From Nostoc sp. PA-18-2419 (GTDB lineage Bacteria > Cyanobacteriota > Cyanobacteriia > Cyanobacteriales > Nostocaceae), in contig NZ_SZNH01000011.1 of NCBI RefSeq assembly GCF_005869855.1, positions 1-64,000 of the forward strand: DNA of 64,000 nt. Direction: 5' to 3'. The position numbers were made by a program, and so were the translations under genes. The notes beneath the pieces are model-generated. The model had not been told where the DNA came from and did not search any database. It was given only the letters and a program-made list of their open reading frames with translations. Below, piece after piece: positions 17,730-27,744 of the stretch (positions are counted from its first letter, which is position 1; every line of letters begins with the position of its first letter).

Positions 17730-20700
17730 ATGCATCTGCACTATTCACACCCCCAACACCTTGAAGAATTAGTCAAGAGTAGTGGTATAGACTTACACTT
17801 AGTGCATCTTAATTTTCGGTCAGTCCTAGGTGTAACTGCTTATGAGTACTTGTTGATTTCTCAGTTACTTCCTCGCACCAATACAGGAATGGTAAAAAGT
17901 AGTTGGTTGCAGCGTTACGCTCATATTACTGAAGGTGGTTGGTGGTGTTCAGGACTAGACCCCTTAAATAATTGGCAAATGATGGAATGGGGATGCTTTA
18001 AACCAAACCAACCTCGAAAAAATAACAATGGCAAATTTATCAAATACGAGCATCCCCCCAGCACGCCAACGCGGGTATTTTGTTTGCGCGTAACACAGCA
18101 AGTCTGGCAGCAAGTTGCAGGGCGTTATAATCTGCTAATGCCCGATGATATCACTATTAGCCCCGATGGCGAAGCTAGCGGTTTTTGGCAATGGGTGATA
18201 GAAAACAATATTCCTGTGATTATCTGCGAGGGTGTGAAGAAAGCAGCAGCACTGCTGACACAAGGATATGCAGCTATTGGTGTTCCTGGAATTACTAGTG
18301 GTTATCGGGTTGTCAAAGATGAATTTGGTAAAATCACCCGTCGCCAGCTGATTGCTGACTTAGCCGCCTTGGCGATAACAAAACGTCGCTTTTATATTTG
18401 CTTTGATTTTGAAACTCAACCTCAGAAAATCGCTGCTATAAATAATGCGATTTCTCAACTTGGTTGTTTACTCCAGCAAAAAAATTGCTCTGTTAAAGTC
18501 ATCGAGCTTCCAGGAACAGAAAAAGGTGTTGATGATTTTATTATTGCCAAAGGTGCAAGTAATTTCGATAAACTTTATCGTCAAAGTCTTGATTTAGAAA
18601 TTTATCTAGCCCAAACCAAACCCCACACTGAATTAAGTATTCCTGCTACATTAACTTTTAATCGTCCTCACATCGGCGAAATGCCTTTCCCGACCTCTGG
18701 ATTAGTCGGAGTAAAATCAGCAAAAGGAACAGGTAAAACCACAGCATTACAATCTGTTGTCCACCAAGCAAAAAATAGAAATAAACCTATTTTATTAATT
18801 ACTCATAGAATCCTTCTTGGACGATTTTTGTGTGAAAAAATTGGTATCCAATGGGGATTGGGTATAAGTAACTGGGAATTAGAGAATAATTTTCCCAATA
18901 ATCAATATTCAATTCCCAAATCTTTCGGCTTGTGCGTTGATTCAATTTGGAAACTAAATCCCAAAGATTGGCATGGGGCAATAGTAGTTTTGGATGAAGT
19001 AGAACAAACTTTATGGCATCTATTAAATAGTAATACTTGTAAAAATAAGCGTGTCAAAATACTAAAATTATTCCAGCAACTAATTGCTACAGTTTTAACA
19101 ACTGGAGGATTAGTAATTGCCCAAGATGCTGACTTATCAGATGTCTCACTTGAATATTTACAAGGATTGGCAGGAATACAATTAACACCTTGGATAGTTC
19201 TTAACGAGTGGAAACCTCGGCAAGGATGGGATGTTACTTTTTATGATTCGCCAAATCCAACACCGCTAATTCATCAACTAGAATTAGATTTACTTGCTGG
19301 GCGTAAATGTTATGTTACTACCGATAGTCGTGCTGGGCGTTACAGTTGTGAAACTATAGAACGTTATTTGAAAGAACGGTTACAAAAATTAAGACAAAAG
19401 TTTCCTCAAACTCTAGTAGTTAGCAGTCACACTACAAACACACAGGGTCATGCAGCAGTAGATTTTATTGCAGGTATTAATCAAAAAATCTCTGATTATG
19501 ATGGTGTTTTTGTTACCCCTAGTCTTGGCACAGGAATTAGTATTGATGTTCAACATTTCGACCGAGTTTATGGAATTTTTCAAGGCGTAATTCCTGACTC
19601 GGAAGCACGACAGGCATTAGCAAGAGTGCGGGATGACGTGCCGCGTATTGTCTGGTGTGCTAAGCGAGGTATTGGTTTAATTGGCAGTGGTAGTACAAAT
19701 TACCGTTTGCTATCTGACTGGTACCAAGAAAATCAAAAAGAAAATTTAGCTTTGCTCAGTCCGTTACATAAAATAGACGTAGATTTACCTTTAGTTCAGG
19801 ACCCAATTCATTTGAGAACATGGGCAAAATTATCTGCTAGGATAAATGCATCAATTCGCCTCTACCGTCAATCGATGCAAGATGGTTTAATTGCTGATGG
19901 ACATCTAATTCAAATACGAAGTAATGCAGTTCACAATAATATTATTCGAGATTTACGTCTTGCATTTTTAGCAAGTGATCCCAATGATTTTGCAACCCGC
20001 AAGAGATTAATTTTAGAAATTGTTAAAGTTCAAAAAGATTGGGCACAAAGCCGACAAAAAGCTAAAGATATTAAATATAAAATTAAAGAAATTAAGCAAC
20101 AAAATCAATTGGCAGCGGCAAAATATGTAGCTAACGCTAAAGATATCGATTATGTAAAATATGAGCAACTATTAGTTAAAAGTTTTTTGACTAATGAAGA
20201 ACGTAACGAAATTAATAAATATATTCTCAGACAAAAATATGGAATAGAAGTTACTCCGGCGCTGAAATTACAGGATGACCAAGGATATTATACTCAATTA
20301 TTAATTCACTATTATCTGACTCACGAAAGTGAGTATTTTCAGATTAGAGACCACCAAGAATGGCATCAACAATTATCTTGTGGTCAAGGAAAGGTTTTTC
20401 TACCAGATTTAAATACTTACACTCTAAAAGTTGAGGCAATGAGAGCTTTAGGCATATTGCAATTTCTGGAAATAGGACGAGAATTTACAGAAAACAATAC
20501 TGAGTTAATTTTACTGAAAAATGTTGCTTTTCAGTATAATAAGCATATTAAAAGAGTACTTGGTGTTAGTTTGTTTGGAGGAAAACAACAACTTTTGGGA
20601 ATTAAAATACTCGCCCAACTGTTAAATTTATTAGGTTTGAAACTGAAGCGATTAAATGAAGTTTATCAAATAGATTCAGCAACATTAAATGATGGTAGAG

Positions 20701-20819
20701 AAAAAATATTTGAAGTTTGGCATCAACGAGATGAATTGATGTTATCTCATGTTAAGAGCGGTGGCTATCGAGTAGCTAATTATTCACCAGACTCCAAGGC
20801 TAAGATTATTTACGCCTAG
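17730..20819 (+). CDS. CyRepA-family plasmid replication protein (DUF3854 + helicase)
   Basis: A 1029-residue protein. Residues about 150-290 form a Toprim-like DUF3854 domain (Glu in VIICEGVKKAA, FDFET, and GVDDFI). Residues about 320-620 form a P-loop helicase: Walker A SAKGTGKTT near residue 330, Walker B-like VVLDEVEQ near 417, and later LGTGISIDVQHFD and RQALARVRDDVPRIVW with the arginine-finger type motif. This order is that of the cyanobacterial plasmid initiator CyRepA1 described for Synechocystis pSYSA, where it acts as primase/helicase at the origin. The C-terminal 350 residues are Lys/Gln-rich and less conserved. Here it is surrounded by chromosomal genes. Confidence 0.8.
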   Translation: MHLHYSHPQHLEELVKSSGIDLHLVHLNFRSVLGVTAYEYLLISQLLPRTNTGMVKSSWLQRYAHITEGGWWCSGLDPLNNWQMMEWGCFKPNQPRKNNNGKFIKYEHPPSTPTRVFCLRVTQQVWQQVAGRYNLLMPDDITISPDGEASGFWQWVIENNIPVIICEGVKKAAALLTQGYAAIGVPGITSGYRVVKDEFGKITRRQLIADLAALAITKRRFYICFDFETQPQKIAAINNAISQLGCLLQQKNCSVKVIELPGTEKGVDDFIIAKGASNFDKLYRQSLDLEIYLAQTKPHTELSIPATLTFNRPHIGEMPFPTSGLVGVKSAKGTGKTTALQSVVHQAKNRNKPILLITHRILLGRFLCEKIGIQWGLGISNWELENNFPNNQYSIPKSFGLCVDSIWKLNPKDWHGAIVVLDEVEQTLWHLLNSNTCKNKRVKILKLFQQLIATVLTTGGLVIAQDADLSDVSLEYLQGLAGIQLTPWIVLNEWKPRQGWDVTFYDSPNPTPLIHQLELDLLAGRKCYVTTDSRAGRYSCETIERYLKERLQKLRQKFPQTLVVSSHTTNTQGHAAVDFIAGINQKISDYDGVFVTPSLGTGISIDVQHFDRVYGIFQGVIPDSEARQALARVRDDVPRIVWCAKRGIGLIGSGSTNYRLLSDWYQENQKENLALLSPLHKIDVDLPLVQDPIHLRTWAKLSARINASIRLYRQSMQDGLIADGHLIQIRSNAVHNNIIRDLRLAFLASDPNDFATRKRLILEIVKVQKDWAQSRQKAKDIKYKIKEIKQQNQLAAAKYVANAKDIDYVKYEQLLVKSFLTNEERNEINKYILRQKYGIEVTPALKLQDDQGYYTQLLIHYYLTHESEYFQIRDHQEWHQQLSCGQGKVFLPDLNTYTLKVEAMRALGILQFLEIGREFTENNTELILLKNVAFQYNKHIKRVLGVSLFGGKQQLLGIKILAQLLNLLGLKLKRLNEVYQIDSATLNDGREKIFEVWHQRDELMLSHVKSGGYRVANYSPDSKAKIIYA

Positions 20820-21395
20820 TCTCCCGTGATCAAATATATGAGAACCCTTAATAAGGGAACTGAGCTCCAAAAAATAAATTATTTAGTTTGAAGTTGCTGA
20901 TTGATGATTGATGACTGTTAACTGTCAATAGTGGGATATTTTTTACAAAGGAACTCCCTAAGCGCTTAAGGGATGCTTTCAAACTCAGGTTGGGTATGGG
21001 AATCGTTCTTCAACAGTTGGGAGACAAGCTAGTTGAGAACGGAGCGGGTAGTAAACTGTGCCGAATCAACTTTTGGCAGTACTTACCAAAATCTAAACTA
21101 ACAGTCGCTTATCTGAGAATCCTATAGATAATGAAATTGCCTCTTACAAGGACGCGCTTAAAAGAAAAGTTGATAGTCCGGTAAACACCTACTCAAGGTT
21201 AAGCACTTGCAAAATAAGCTAATGTCCACAGTTGCCAATGTTCTGTATCGTGAACTGTTGAGAACTTGCGGCAAACAAACCCCATTGGTTAATGACTTAT
21301 GACTAATTACTAATGATAATCTCCCAATAGTGGGGGGTTGTAAAATGATTTAATACTTTAGAGTGAAATTAAATATATAAAAGAGCAATTTTCAA
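20820..21395. other. intergenic after the replication gene
   Basis: Contains a near palindrome CCCTAAGCGCTTAAGGG at 20956-20972 and GATTGATGATTGATGACTG-type short repeats at about 20900. A plus frame from about 20950 to 21127 is open (KELPKRLRDAFKLRLGMG, then GSKLCRINFWQYLPKSK) and could be a small or decayed gene with ATG at about 20995. No family is recognised. The palindrome next to a replicase is a candidate origin element. Confidence 0.35.
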
Positions 21396-21866
21396 ATGAC
21401 TATTTACTTTTATAAGGCTTGGCAGCCTTATGGCTGTTTTTCTAACTTTTCTTTCCATGAAATCCACATCCAAGGTACTCACTGGCCAACGGTTGAGCAT
21501 TATTATCAAGCACAAAAGTTTGTTGGTAGTACGGATGCAATAATTATACCTTTCATTCATGCCGCCCCTACTCCTGAAGAAGCTGCTGCTTTGGGAAGAT
21601 GTGGTACTCGTCAATTACGGCGAGATTGGGATTTGGTCAAAACTCAAGTGATGCGAGAAGCTGTACTAAAAAAGTTTCTTACTCATGCTGATATTAGAGA
21701 AGTTCTTTTAAGAACAGGTGATGAAATGTTGGTTGAAAATTCCCCAACTGATTATTTTTGGGGTTGTGGCGCTAATGAAACCGGTCAAAACCATCTCGGT
21801 AAAATTCTCATAAGTGTTCGTGAAGAAATCCGTAAGTTACTATCTTTAACAATAATTTACGAATAA
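21396..21866 (+). CDS. NADAR/YbiA-like family protein
   Basis: A 156-residue soluble protein with all main blocks of the NADAR (YbiA/RibX) family: YGCFSNFSFHEI, WPTVEHYYQAQKF with the catalytic-type Glu, the helix around LGRCGTRQLRRDWDLVKTQVM, and DYFWGCG followed by GQNHLGKIL. Members act as N-glycosidases, on early riboflavin intermediates in some organisms and as ADP-ribose removers from nucleic acid in others. The start is preceded by AGAGCAATTTTCAA without a clear ribosome site. It lies in the accessory region next to the replication protein, and so a defence or DNA-repair use is possible. Confidence 0.85.
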   Translation: MTIYFYKAWQPYGCFSNFSFHEIHIQGTHWPTVEHYYQAQKFVGSTDAIIIPFIHAAPTPEEAAALGRCGTRQLRRDWDLVKTQVMREAVLKKFLTHADIREVLLRTGDEMLVENSPTDYFWGCGANETGQNHLGKILISVREEIRKLLSLTIIYE

Positions 21867-22551
21867 TTTAATTAAAAAAGTTACATCTAACATAAAATCA
21901 GCAATTCAACGGGGAATAGTTAAATTTTCCCAGTCAAAAATCTTTGAAGTAGTCGTTAATAATTAATTATTGAGCGGCAAAAATCTTGTTTAATTGGCTT
22001 GATGGGCACAATCATTAAAAAATATTATTAATTCTAGGCAATTATTAAGTTAGTAAGTTGAGTAATATTACTGAAATAATTTAATGATTGAGAATATAAA
22101 ATTAATAAGTATCAATAATTAAATTTTTCTAAAAAATAAATTTGTGAGGATTTGTGTAGCATATTTTTAATAAAAAAAGGGGTTTAATATTTTTTAAAAA
22201 TTTTATGAAATATCCTTATTCGGCAGAATATCTGATATCTCTAAAATATTCTCTAATACATCCAAAGATATTTGCGACAAATAATTGTTTGACCAGATAG
22301 ACCTAATAAAAATCCGATTCAATTTTGAAACATAATTAAGCACGCTTTAATATAATATAACGGAATTGTTAAGATACTGTTTGACCTCTTACCTAACTAC
22401 ACAGGTAAGTTTGTGAATAAAATCAGACTGCTATATTTGTAGGAACAATTTAGTGAAATGGAATGAAAATCAAGGAAATGTAAGTTGAAGATTTCGATTA
22501 AAGACAACTATAAAAAACTTTTTAATACTTCAGTTATGGTGTATATAAGCA
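21867..22551. other. long AT-rich intergenic region
   Basis: No gene seen in 685 bases. Very rich in A and T with many TTAAT/AATTAT runs. It probably contains the promoter of the sensor kinase gene; no specific operator was recognised. Confidence 0.5.
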
Positions 22552-25380
22552 ATGACATTTACCGATAAACCAAACTGGTTGCAACAAAGCTTAGACCAAG
22601 AAAGTTTACTGCACCGGATGACAAAACAGATCAGGCGATCGCTTGATCTCCAAGAGATATTAACGACTACCGTTAGCCAAGTACGGTTATTTTTAGGTAC
22701 AGATCGGGTGAAGGTATATCGGTTTGATGCTGATGGTAGTGGTGAAGTTATTGCTGAATCAATTCATGAGCAGCGTCTACCATCTCTATTGGGGCTACGC
22801 TTCCCAGTCCATGATATTCCCCAAAAAGCTAGAGAGATGTTTTTGGTAGCCGGGCAACGCTCGATTGTAGATGTGGGTAACGGGAAAATTGGGCTATCAC
22901 CTCTACATTCAAAAGAAACTGGTAAACGTCTACAAAGTAATATCTCCTATCGGCAGGTAGACCCTTGTCATATTCAATATTTAAAGGCAATGGGCGTGCA
23001 ATCTTCTTTAGTAGTGCCAATCTTACATTACAACCTCAAAGAAGAATCGGCAAAACCCCAATTGTGGGGATTGTTGGTATCTCATCACGCCCAACAGCGA
23101 ACGATTTTGAAGCGAGAACTGAGATTAGTGCAGCAAGTTGCCGATCAAGTAGCGATCGCCATCGCTCAAAGTTACCTGTTCGCTGAAGCCATCGCCCAGC
23201 AACAACGAGAAGCTACTATTAACCGAATAACCACACTACTACATAAACTACCAACAATCCAATTACAAGGGGCACTAGAAGAAGCTATCGCTGCCTTCGA
23301 TGGCGTAGGTGGCAGGCTTTATATTCAACAGACTGAAGAATTATACACCTGGGGTAAGCAACCAAAACTACCTTATGAGTTAGGAAATGGTGTCATCGAA
23401 CAGCATTCCATGTGGCAAAACTGGATGGCTGAGTGTAAACCAGGTAATATTTGGGCAACCACTGACGTTTATAAAGAACCGCGTTTACGAGTTTTAGCTT
23501 TAGGGTTCCGTTCCACTCCAATTCGGGGACTGATGGTGATTCCCTTACATTACCGAGAAAAATTTACTGGTGTATTAAGCATTTTTCGCTCGGAATTTAA
23601 TACAGAAATTTTGTGGGCAGGACAGTGTGAGGACAATCGGCGGCAATTACTACCGCAACTTTCCTTTGAAGTTTGGCGAGAGCAAAAAAAGGGGCAAGCA
23701 TGTGAGTGGAGGGCAGAAGACATTTCATTAGCCCAAGCACTATACGATCATTTTTCAATGGCAATTGAGCAGCAGCAAATGTACAAACAGGTACAAGCGC
23801 TCAATTCCAACCTAGAACTGCGGGTGCAAGAGCAAACTGCCGAACTAAAAAAATCATTACTATTCACCAAAGTACTCAAGCAAGTCACAGACCAGATCCG
23901 CAGTACATTAGACTTGCAGACAACTCTGCAAGCGATCGTCCGCGAAGTTCGCTCGCTGCTAAACTCAAACCGGGTGTTGATTTTCCAAATCAAGAGTAGA
24001 TCGGTGATTGTGGAAGAAATTAACGGCAACTGGCAGTCAGTTTTAGAAGTGAAAGCACCACCAGACTGCTTTCCTGATGAGTTTATTAATTTATACTTTC
24101 AAGGCAGAATCCGGGCTGTTAACAATGTATCAGCAGTTTCTTTAAGCGCTTGTCATCGAGATTTTTTGCAAAGTCTGCAAGTGCAAGCCAACTTAATTGT
24201 TCCGATAAAAATAGGTATGCAAGTATGGGGATTACTGATTGCTCATCAGTGCGACACTCCTAGAAATTGGCAGGATGCGGAAATCGATTTATTGCAACAG
24301 CTAGGAGATCAAGCTGCGATCGCCATTCAACAAGCGCAACTGTATGAACAGACCTTTAGAGCCGAAACTGAAGCTAGGAATCAAGCTGCACAGTTAGAAC
24401 ATACTCTGCATCAACTCCAAGAAACACAAACAAAATTGATTCACACCGAAAAAATGTCCGCCTTAGGACAGCTAGTGGCGGGTATCGCGCACGAAATCAA
24501 TAACCCCGTTAACTTCATCTACGGTAACCTCTGCCATGCCAGCGATTATACCGAACAACTACTGGAAGTTTTACGGCTCTACCAATTATATTATCCCCAC
24601 CCTCATAGTGAAATTCGCGCCGCCCTCGAAGGGATCGATTTTGAGTTTTTGGTAGAAGACCTGCCAAAAATCATCACCTCAATGCAAGTGGGAAGCGATC
24701 GCATTCGCTCAATAGTGCTGTCATTACGCAATTTTTCTCGCTTGGATGAGTCGGAAAACAAGCGCGTTGACCTGCATGAAGGCATTGACAATACTTTATT
24801 AATTTTGCAACACCGCCTGAAAGCAAGTCCTGAATTTCCAGGCATTGAAGTAATTAAAAAATATGGCCAGATCCCACGGGTGGAATGCTATGCCGGACAA
24901 ATGAATCAAGTATTTATGAATATTCTCAGCAATGCTGTAGATGCCCTATTAATGAAGAATGGGGAGTGGGGAGTCGAGAGTAGCGAGATGGGGAGACAAT
25001 CAGACAATCAGACAAATTGCAATAAGTCTTTCCCCTTGTCCCCAATTCCCATTGTTCCCTCATCCTTATTTCCAATGCCCACTATCCACATTTTCACTCA
25101 AGTCTCAGCAGACAACTCTGGTGTGTTGATTCGTATTAGTGACAATGGGCTTGGAATGACTCAAGAAGTCAAAAAGCGAATTTTTGACCCATTTTATACT
25201 ACCAAACCTGTAGGTAAAGGCACAGGACTGGGATTGGCAATCAGCTATCAAATTATTGTAGAAAAACATGCCGGAACGATGGAGTGCATTTCAGAACCAG
25301 GCAAAGGTACAGAATTCTGGATTGAGATTCCCCTCAAGCCTCCAGTAACAAGCAGTGAAGTGGAGGTGGGGGAGTGGTGA
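22552..25380 (+). CDS. phytochrome-like GAF sensor histidine kinase
   Basis: A 942-residue cytosolic kinase. Residues about 18-220 are a GAF domain with RVKVYRFDADGSGEV, RFPVHDIPQKAR and DPCHIQYLKAMGV, where Cys139-His140 match the bilin-binding Cys-His of phytochromes and cyanobacteriochromes. A second GAF (about 225-410) has no such Cys. A third (about 445-600) again carries a Cys-His (SACHRDFL, Cys534). A coiled coil leads to HisKA with His647 in GIAHEINNP, and an ATPase with N box MNQVFMNILSNAVDAL, DNGLGMT and GTGLGLAI. No PAS or PHY domain is seen. About 40 residues between the N box and the next strand come from an embedded intergenic repeat. The cognate regulator is not adjacent. Confidence 0.85.
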   Translation: MTFTDKPNWLQQSLDQESLLHRMTKQIRRSLDLQEILTTTVSQVRLFLGTDRVKVYRFDADGSGEVIAESIHEQRLPSLLGLRFPVHDIPQKAREMFLVAGQRSIVDVGNGKIGLSPLHSKETGKRLQSNISYRQVDPCHIQYLKAMGVQSSLVVPILHYNLKEESAKPQLWGLLVSHHAQQRTILKRELRLVQQVADQVAIAIAQSYLFAEAIAQQQREATINRITTLLHKLPTIQLQGALEEAIAAFDGVGGRLYIQQTEELYTWGKQPKLPYELGNGVIEQHSMWQNWMAECKPGNIWATTDVYKEPRLRVLALGFRSTPIRGLMVIPLHYREKFTGVLSIFRSEFNTEILWAGQCEDNRRQLLPQLSFEVWREQKKGQACEWRAEDISLAQALYDHFSMAIEQQQMYKQVQALNSNLELRVQEQTAELKKSLLFTKVLKQVTDQIRSTLDLQTTLQAIVREVRSLLNSNRVLIFQIKSRSVIVEEINGNWQSVLEVKAPPDCFPDEFINLYFQGRIRAVNNVSAVSLSACHRDFLQSLQVQANLIVPIKIGMQVWGLLIAHQCDTPRNWQDAEIDLLQQLGDQAAIAIQQAQLYEQTFRAETEARNQAAQLEHTLHQLQETQTKLIHTEKMSALGQLVAGIAHEINNPVNFIYGNLCHASDYTEQLLEVLRLYQLYYPHPHSEIRAALEGIDFEFLVEDLPKIITSMQVGSDRIRSIVLSLRNFSRLDESENKRVDLHEGIDNTLLILQHRLKASPEFPGIEVIKKYGQIPRVECYAGQMNQVFMNILSNAVDALLMKNGEWGVESSEMGRQSDNQTNCNKSFPLSPIPIVPSSLFPMPTIHIFTQVSADNSGVLIRISDNGLGMTQEVKKRIFDPFYTTKPVGKGTGLGLAISYQIIVEKHAGTMECISEPGKGTEFWIEIPLKPPVTSSEVEVGEW

Positions 25381-26010
25381 GATGGAAAGACAAAGGGACA
25401 TGCAACAAGTCTTTCCCCTTGTCCTTGTTTCGCTTTGTAACAAGCCCTGAATACTACAATTATCTGACTCCCGGAGGATGTAATACAACTTCTTCGTACC
25501 ACTGAAGCTTCTCTCGTCAAGGCTTATCAGTCTGTCTCTGGCTAGTTGGGATAAACAGCGCCGAGCGTTGCCAGTGGTGGTGTGTATGTAGTGGGCTACC
25601 TCCTCGGCTTCAAACTTATTATTAGCGTTTTCTTGCAAAAATTTGATGATACGGTCTTTGGTGGAGTTATCTGGAGAGCCTAACTCTTCTCCTACTTCCT
25701 CCAGGAGTGAGAAACTAAAATCTTCTTCATTGAAGAACAGGCGATAACTCGCTGGGAAGCGGCGCGATCGCGATTTTTCAATGGTGAGAATTTTTTCTTG
25801 GACATTGGCGCTGGGGTTAGTGTCCTTTTCTAGCTTGATCACCTCTGAGACAGCGTTTGTAACTGCTGTTGTCCCCCTGGCTTGTCCGTTTCTATTGGTA
25901 TGGTGAACAATGACTAGAGTTATTCCGGTTTCGGCGGCATTCGGCGATAAGCAAAAAACCAAAGTTGTTGGAGGGTCAGACTTGTGTAGACTTTCTCTGT
26001 GGCAATGAGT
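25291..26010 (-). pseudogene. RepA-like/primase AAA ATPase C-terminal remnant
   Basis: The frame opens at 26010 after a stop and has no convincing start. Recognisable blocks are ETGITLVIVHHTNRNG, ARGTTAVTNAVSEVIKLEK, RFPASYRLFFNEEDFSF and a following winged-helix part (DRIIKFLQENANNKFEAEEV, then GNARRCLSQLARDRLI). These are the end of RecA-like RepA/primase-helicase proteins of plasmids and phages; the Walker A part is missing. The last 50 codons run antisense into the kinase gene and are not homologous. It is a remnant of a mobile replicon in the same accessory region as the CyRepA gene. Confidence 0.65.
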
Positions 26011-26500
26011 TTATACCAGACTAGAACCTCAGTGATCGCGTTTAAAAAATGAGATTGATAAAACTTTGGGTGAAAAACTGGTAGCACAAAAACAAGCTGG
26101 TCGCCCGATCAAGTTGATGAGGATGAAAATTGCAGCTTTAGGAGCAAGATTATTGTTTAGAGAACTAGTCAAAGCCCATGAGTCATATTCCTCCACAACT
26201 TCAACCACTACCGACTGATGTCACCTTTAGTTATTACCGTCAGCCGGGAAATCCTGGTTGCTTGTGTTTGCGGTGTCTGCTGGCCATCGGCACAAAAGAA
26301 TCACCAGTTATTTTTATATCCTCAAAGCAGTCAGTGGATACTTCGCTATCATCCTGGCTGCTTGAGAATGGTGACTTTTGACAATGATCGAGACTCGGAA
26401 GATGACTATAAAGATTTGCCCTACTAATTCCCTGTCCACCCCATAAATCGCTAGAGTGAATACGAAGTTAAATAGCGATAAACAGTTAAAATAGCGCCTT
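26011..26500. other. intergenic with decayed reading frames
   Basis: A plus frame at about 26035-26218 (EKLVAQKQAGRPIKLMRMK) and another at 26218-26427 (ending WILRYHPGCLRMVTFDND) look coding in composition but have no ribosome site and no recognised family. I treat them as fragments or at best a small unknown gene. Confidence 0.35.
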
Positions 26501-27271
26501 ATGTCAATTATTGCGCTCAGAGCATGGTATTTACAGGATTATGAGCCGATTCCAGAATTGGAAAAACGTCCACCAGACATTCGCCTCAGCAAAAAAAGTC
26601 TGCTGAGATCGGCATTGCGAGCGGACTTTTTAGAAGAAAGTGACGAAATTAAGAAATCAATTTGGTTTTGGCGCTATCTGGAAGGTGAAGATATTGAATT
26701 TTATATTGAGGGTAGTGGCGGTTATCGCGTAGCTAACATTGACTTGATTAGTCACGAAATTTATTTTACTAAGCAGGCGGTGCTGGCTCAGTTAGAACCA
26801 ACAATTTTTTTCTGCAATCAAACTGAGTATGCCGCAGCGAGTGATGTTCTCAGAGAAGAACTGCAAAAAAGTTTGGAGACTTTAAACTTGCGATCGCGCC
26901 TTCCCTTAACATTAGTAGAATCCTCTCGTCCCACCGGTGCTACTTTCCGAATTAATCGGACTATGATGCGAAAAATCCGTAAGAGTTTGTTATTTATCGC
27001 TGATACCACACCCATTGCTAGTATTGCTAGTAAAGAAACTCCTCAACTAATTCCGAGTCCCAATGTCTGTATTGAAATCGGCTATGCCATTCAAAGTAAG
27101 CGGTCTGAACAGATTCTACTAGCGCAAATGCAACGTCCAAATTTTGAAGGACAATTTCCTTTCGACTTACCCACACAGCAAATTTTACAATTTCAAGACA
27201 TGAAAGAACTGAATAAAATTCTGACACGAACGATTGAAAATCAGCTAGCACGATTCAAATTGTTTTTTTAA
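26501..27271 (+). CDS. unknown protein with C-terminal TIR-like nucleotide-binding fold
   Basis: A 256-residue protein that I do not recognise as a whole. The first 95 residues (ALRAWYLQDYEPIPELEKRP, WFWRYLEGEDIEFYIEGSGGYR) are of unknown type. The C-terminal half reads KSLLFIADTTPIASIA, then PSPNVCIEIGYAIQSKRSEQ, and FPFDLPTQQILQF, which follows the pattern of TIR-like predicted nucleotide-binding proteins: Asp after a hydrophobic strand, pNVxxEiGyA with the conserved Glu, and PFD near the end. Such folds occur in NAD-cleaving immune effectors and in plain stress proteins. No sensor or second component is adjacent, so a defence role is only a suggestion. Confidence 0.5.
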   Translation: MSIIALRAWYLQDYEPIPELEKRPPDIRLSKKSLLRSALRADFLEESDEIKKSIWFWRYLEGEDIEFYIEGSGGYRVANIDLISHEIYFTKQAVLAQLEPTIFFCNQTEYAAASDVLREELQKSLETLNLRSRLPLTLVESSRPTGATFRINRTMMRKIRKSLLFIADTTPIASIASKETPQLIPSPNVCIEIGYAIQSKRSEQILLAQMQRPNFEGQFPFDLPTQQILQFQDMKELNKILTRTIENQLARFKLFF

Positions 27272-27744
27272 ACGAGATGATAACATTCAGTATCGGGAAT
27301 GGGGACGTCGGATTTTAATCGCTCAATTGTCGTTGATACTGTGCCAAGGCTGTTGAGTATATTAACCTTGATGTCAGTAAAATCATTGCCTAACAAGGCT
27401 TAAGAGATTTTTACTACAAATACACCAATCAACTAGGGTAGCAGAGCTTGTGCTACCCTACTACATATTTACCACTACCTTTTATTCAATTGAAAACCGC
27501 TTTCTAGTAAATTTTGATTTGTTACATTAATCTTAGCGATTAACAGTTATATTAAAATATTTTAACATTTACAGCTATTGATCAAACTGTAGGGACACAG
27601 TATTACTGTATCTTGACAACAGATGTGATTCACATATATAAAAACTCCTATAAGTGCAAAAGGTGTATCCTGTCGCAAATATTGCCTCTAGCTAAAAGTA
27701 GTTGGGGGCGAAGGACAAAATTAAAACTACATAGTTATTAGCAG
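27272..27744. other. intergenic with hairpin
   Basis: A 10-bp perfect inverted repeat TAGGGTAGCA/TGCTACCCTA at 27434-27443 and 27451-27460, loop seven bases, may act as terminator for the upstream gene. No gene seen in the remaining AT-rich DNA. Confidence 0.5.

Noticed and set aside
20990-21300. tRNA or group II intron in the gap after the replicase
   Set aside because: No cloverleaf, no intron domain V-like hairpin and no maturase; only a weak open frame.
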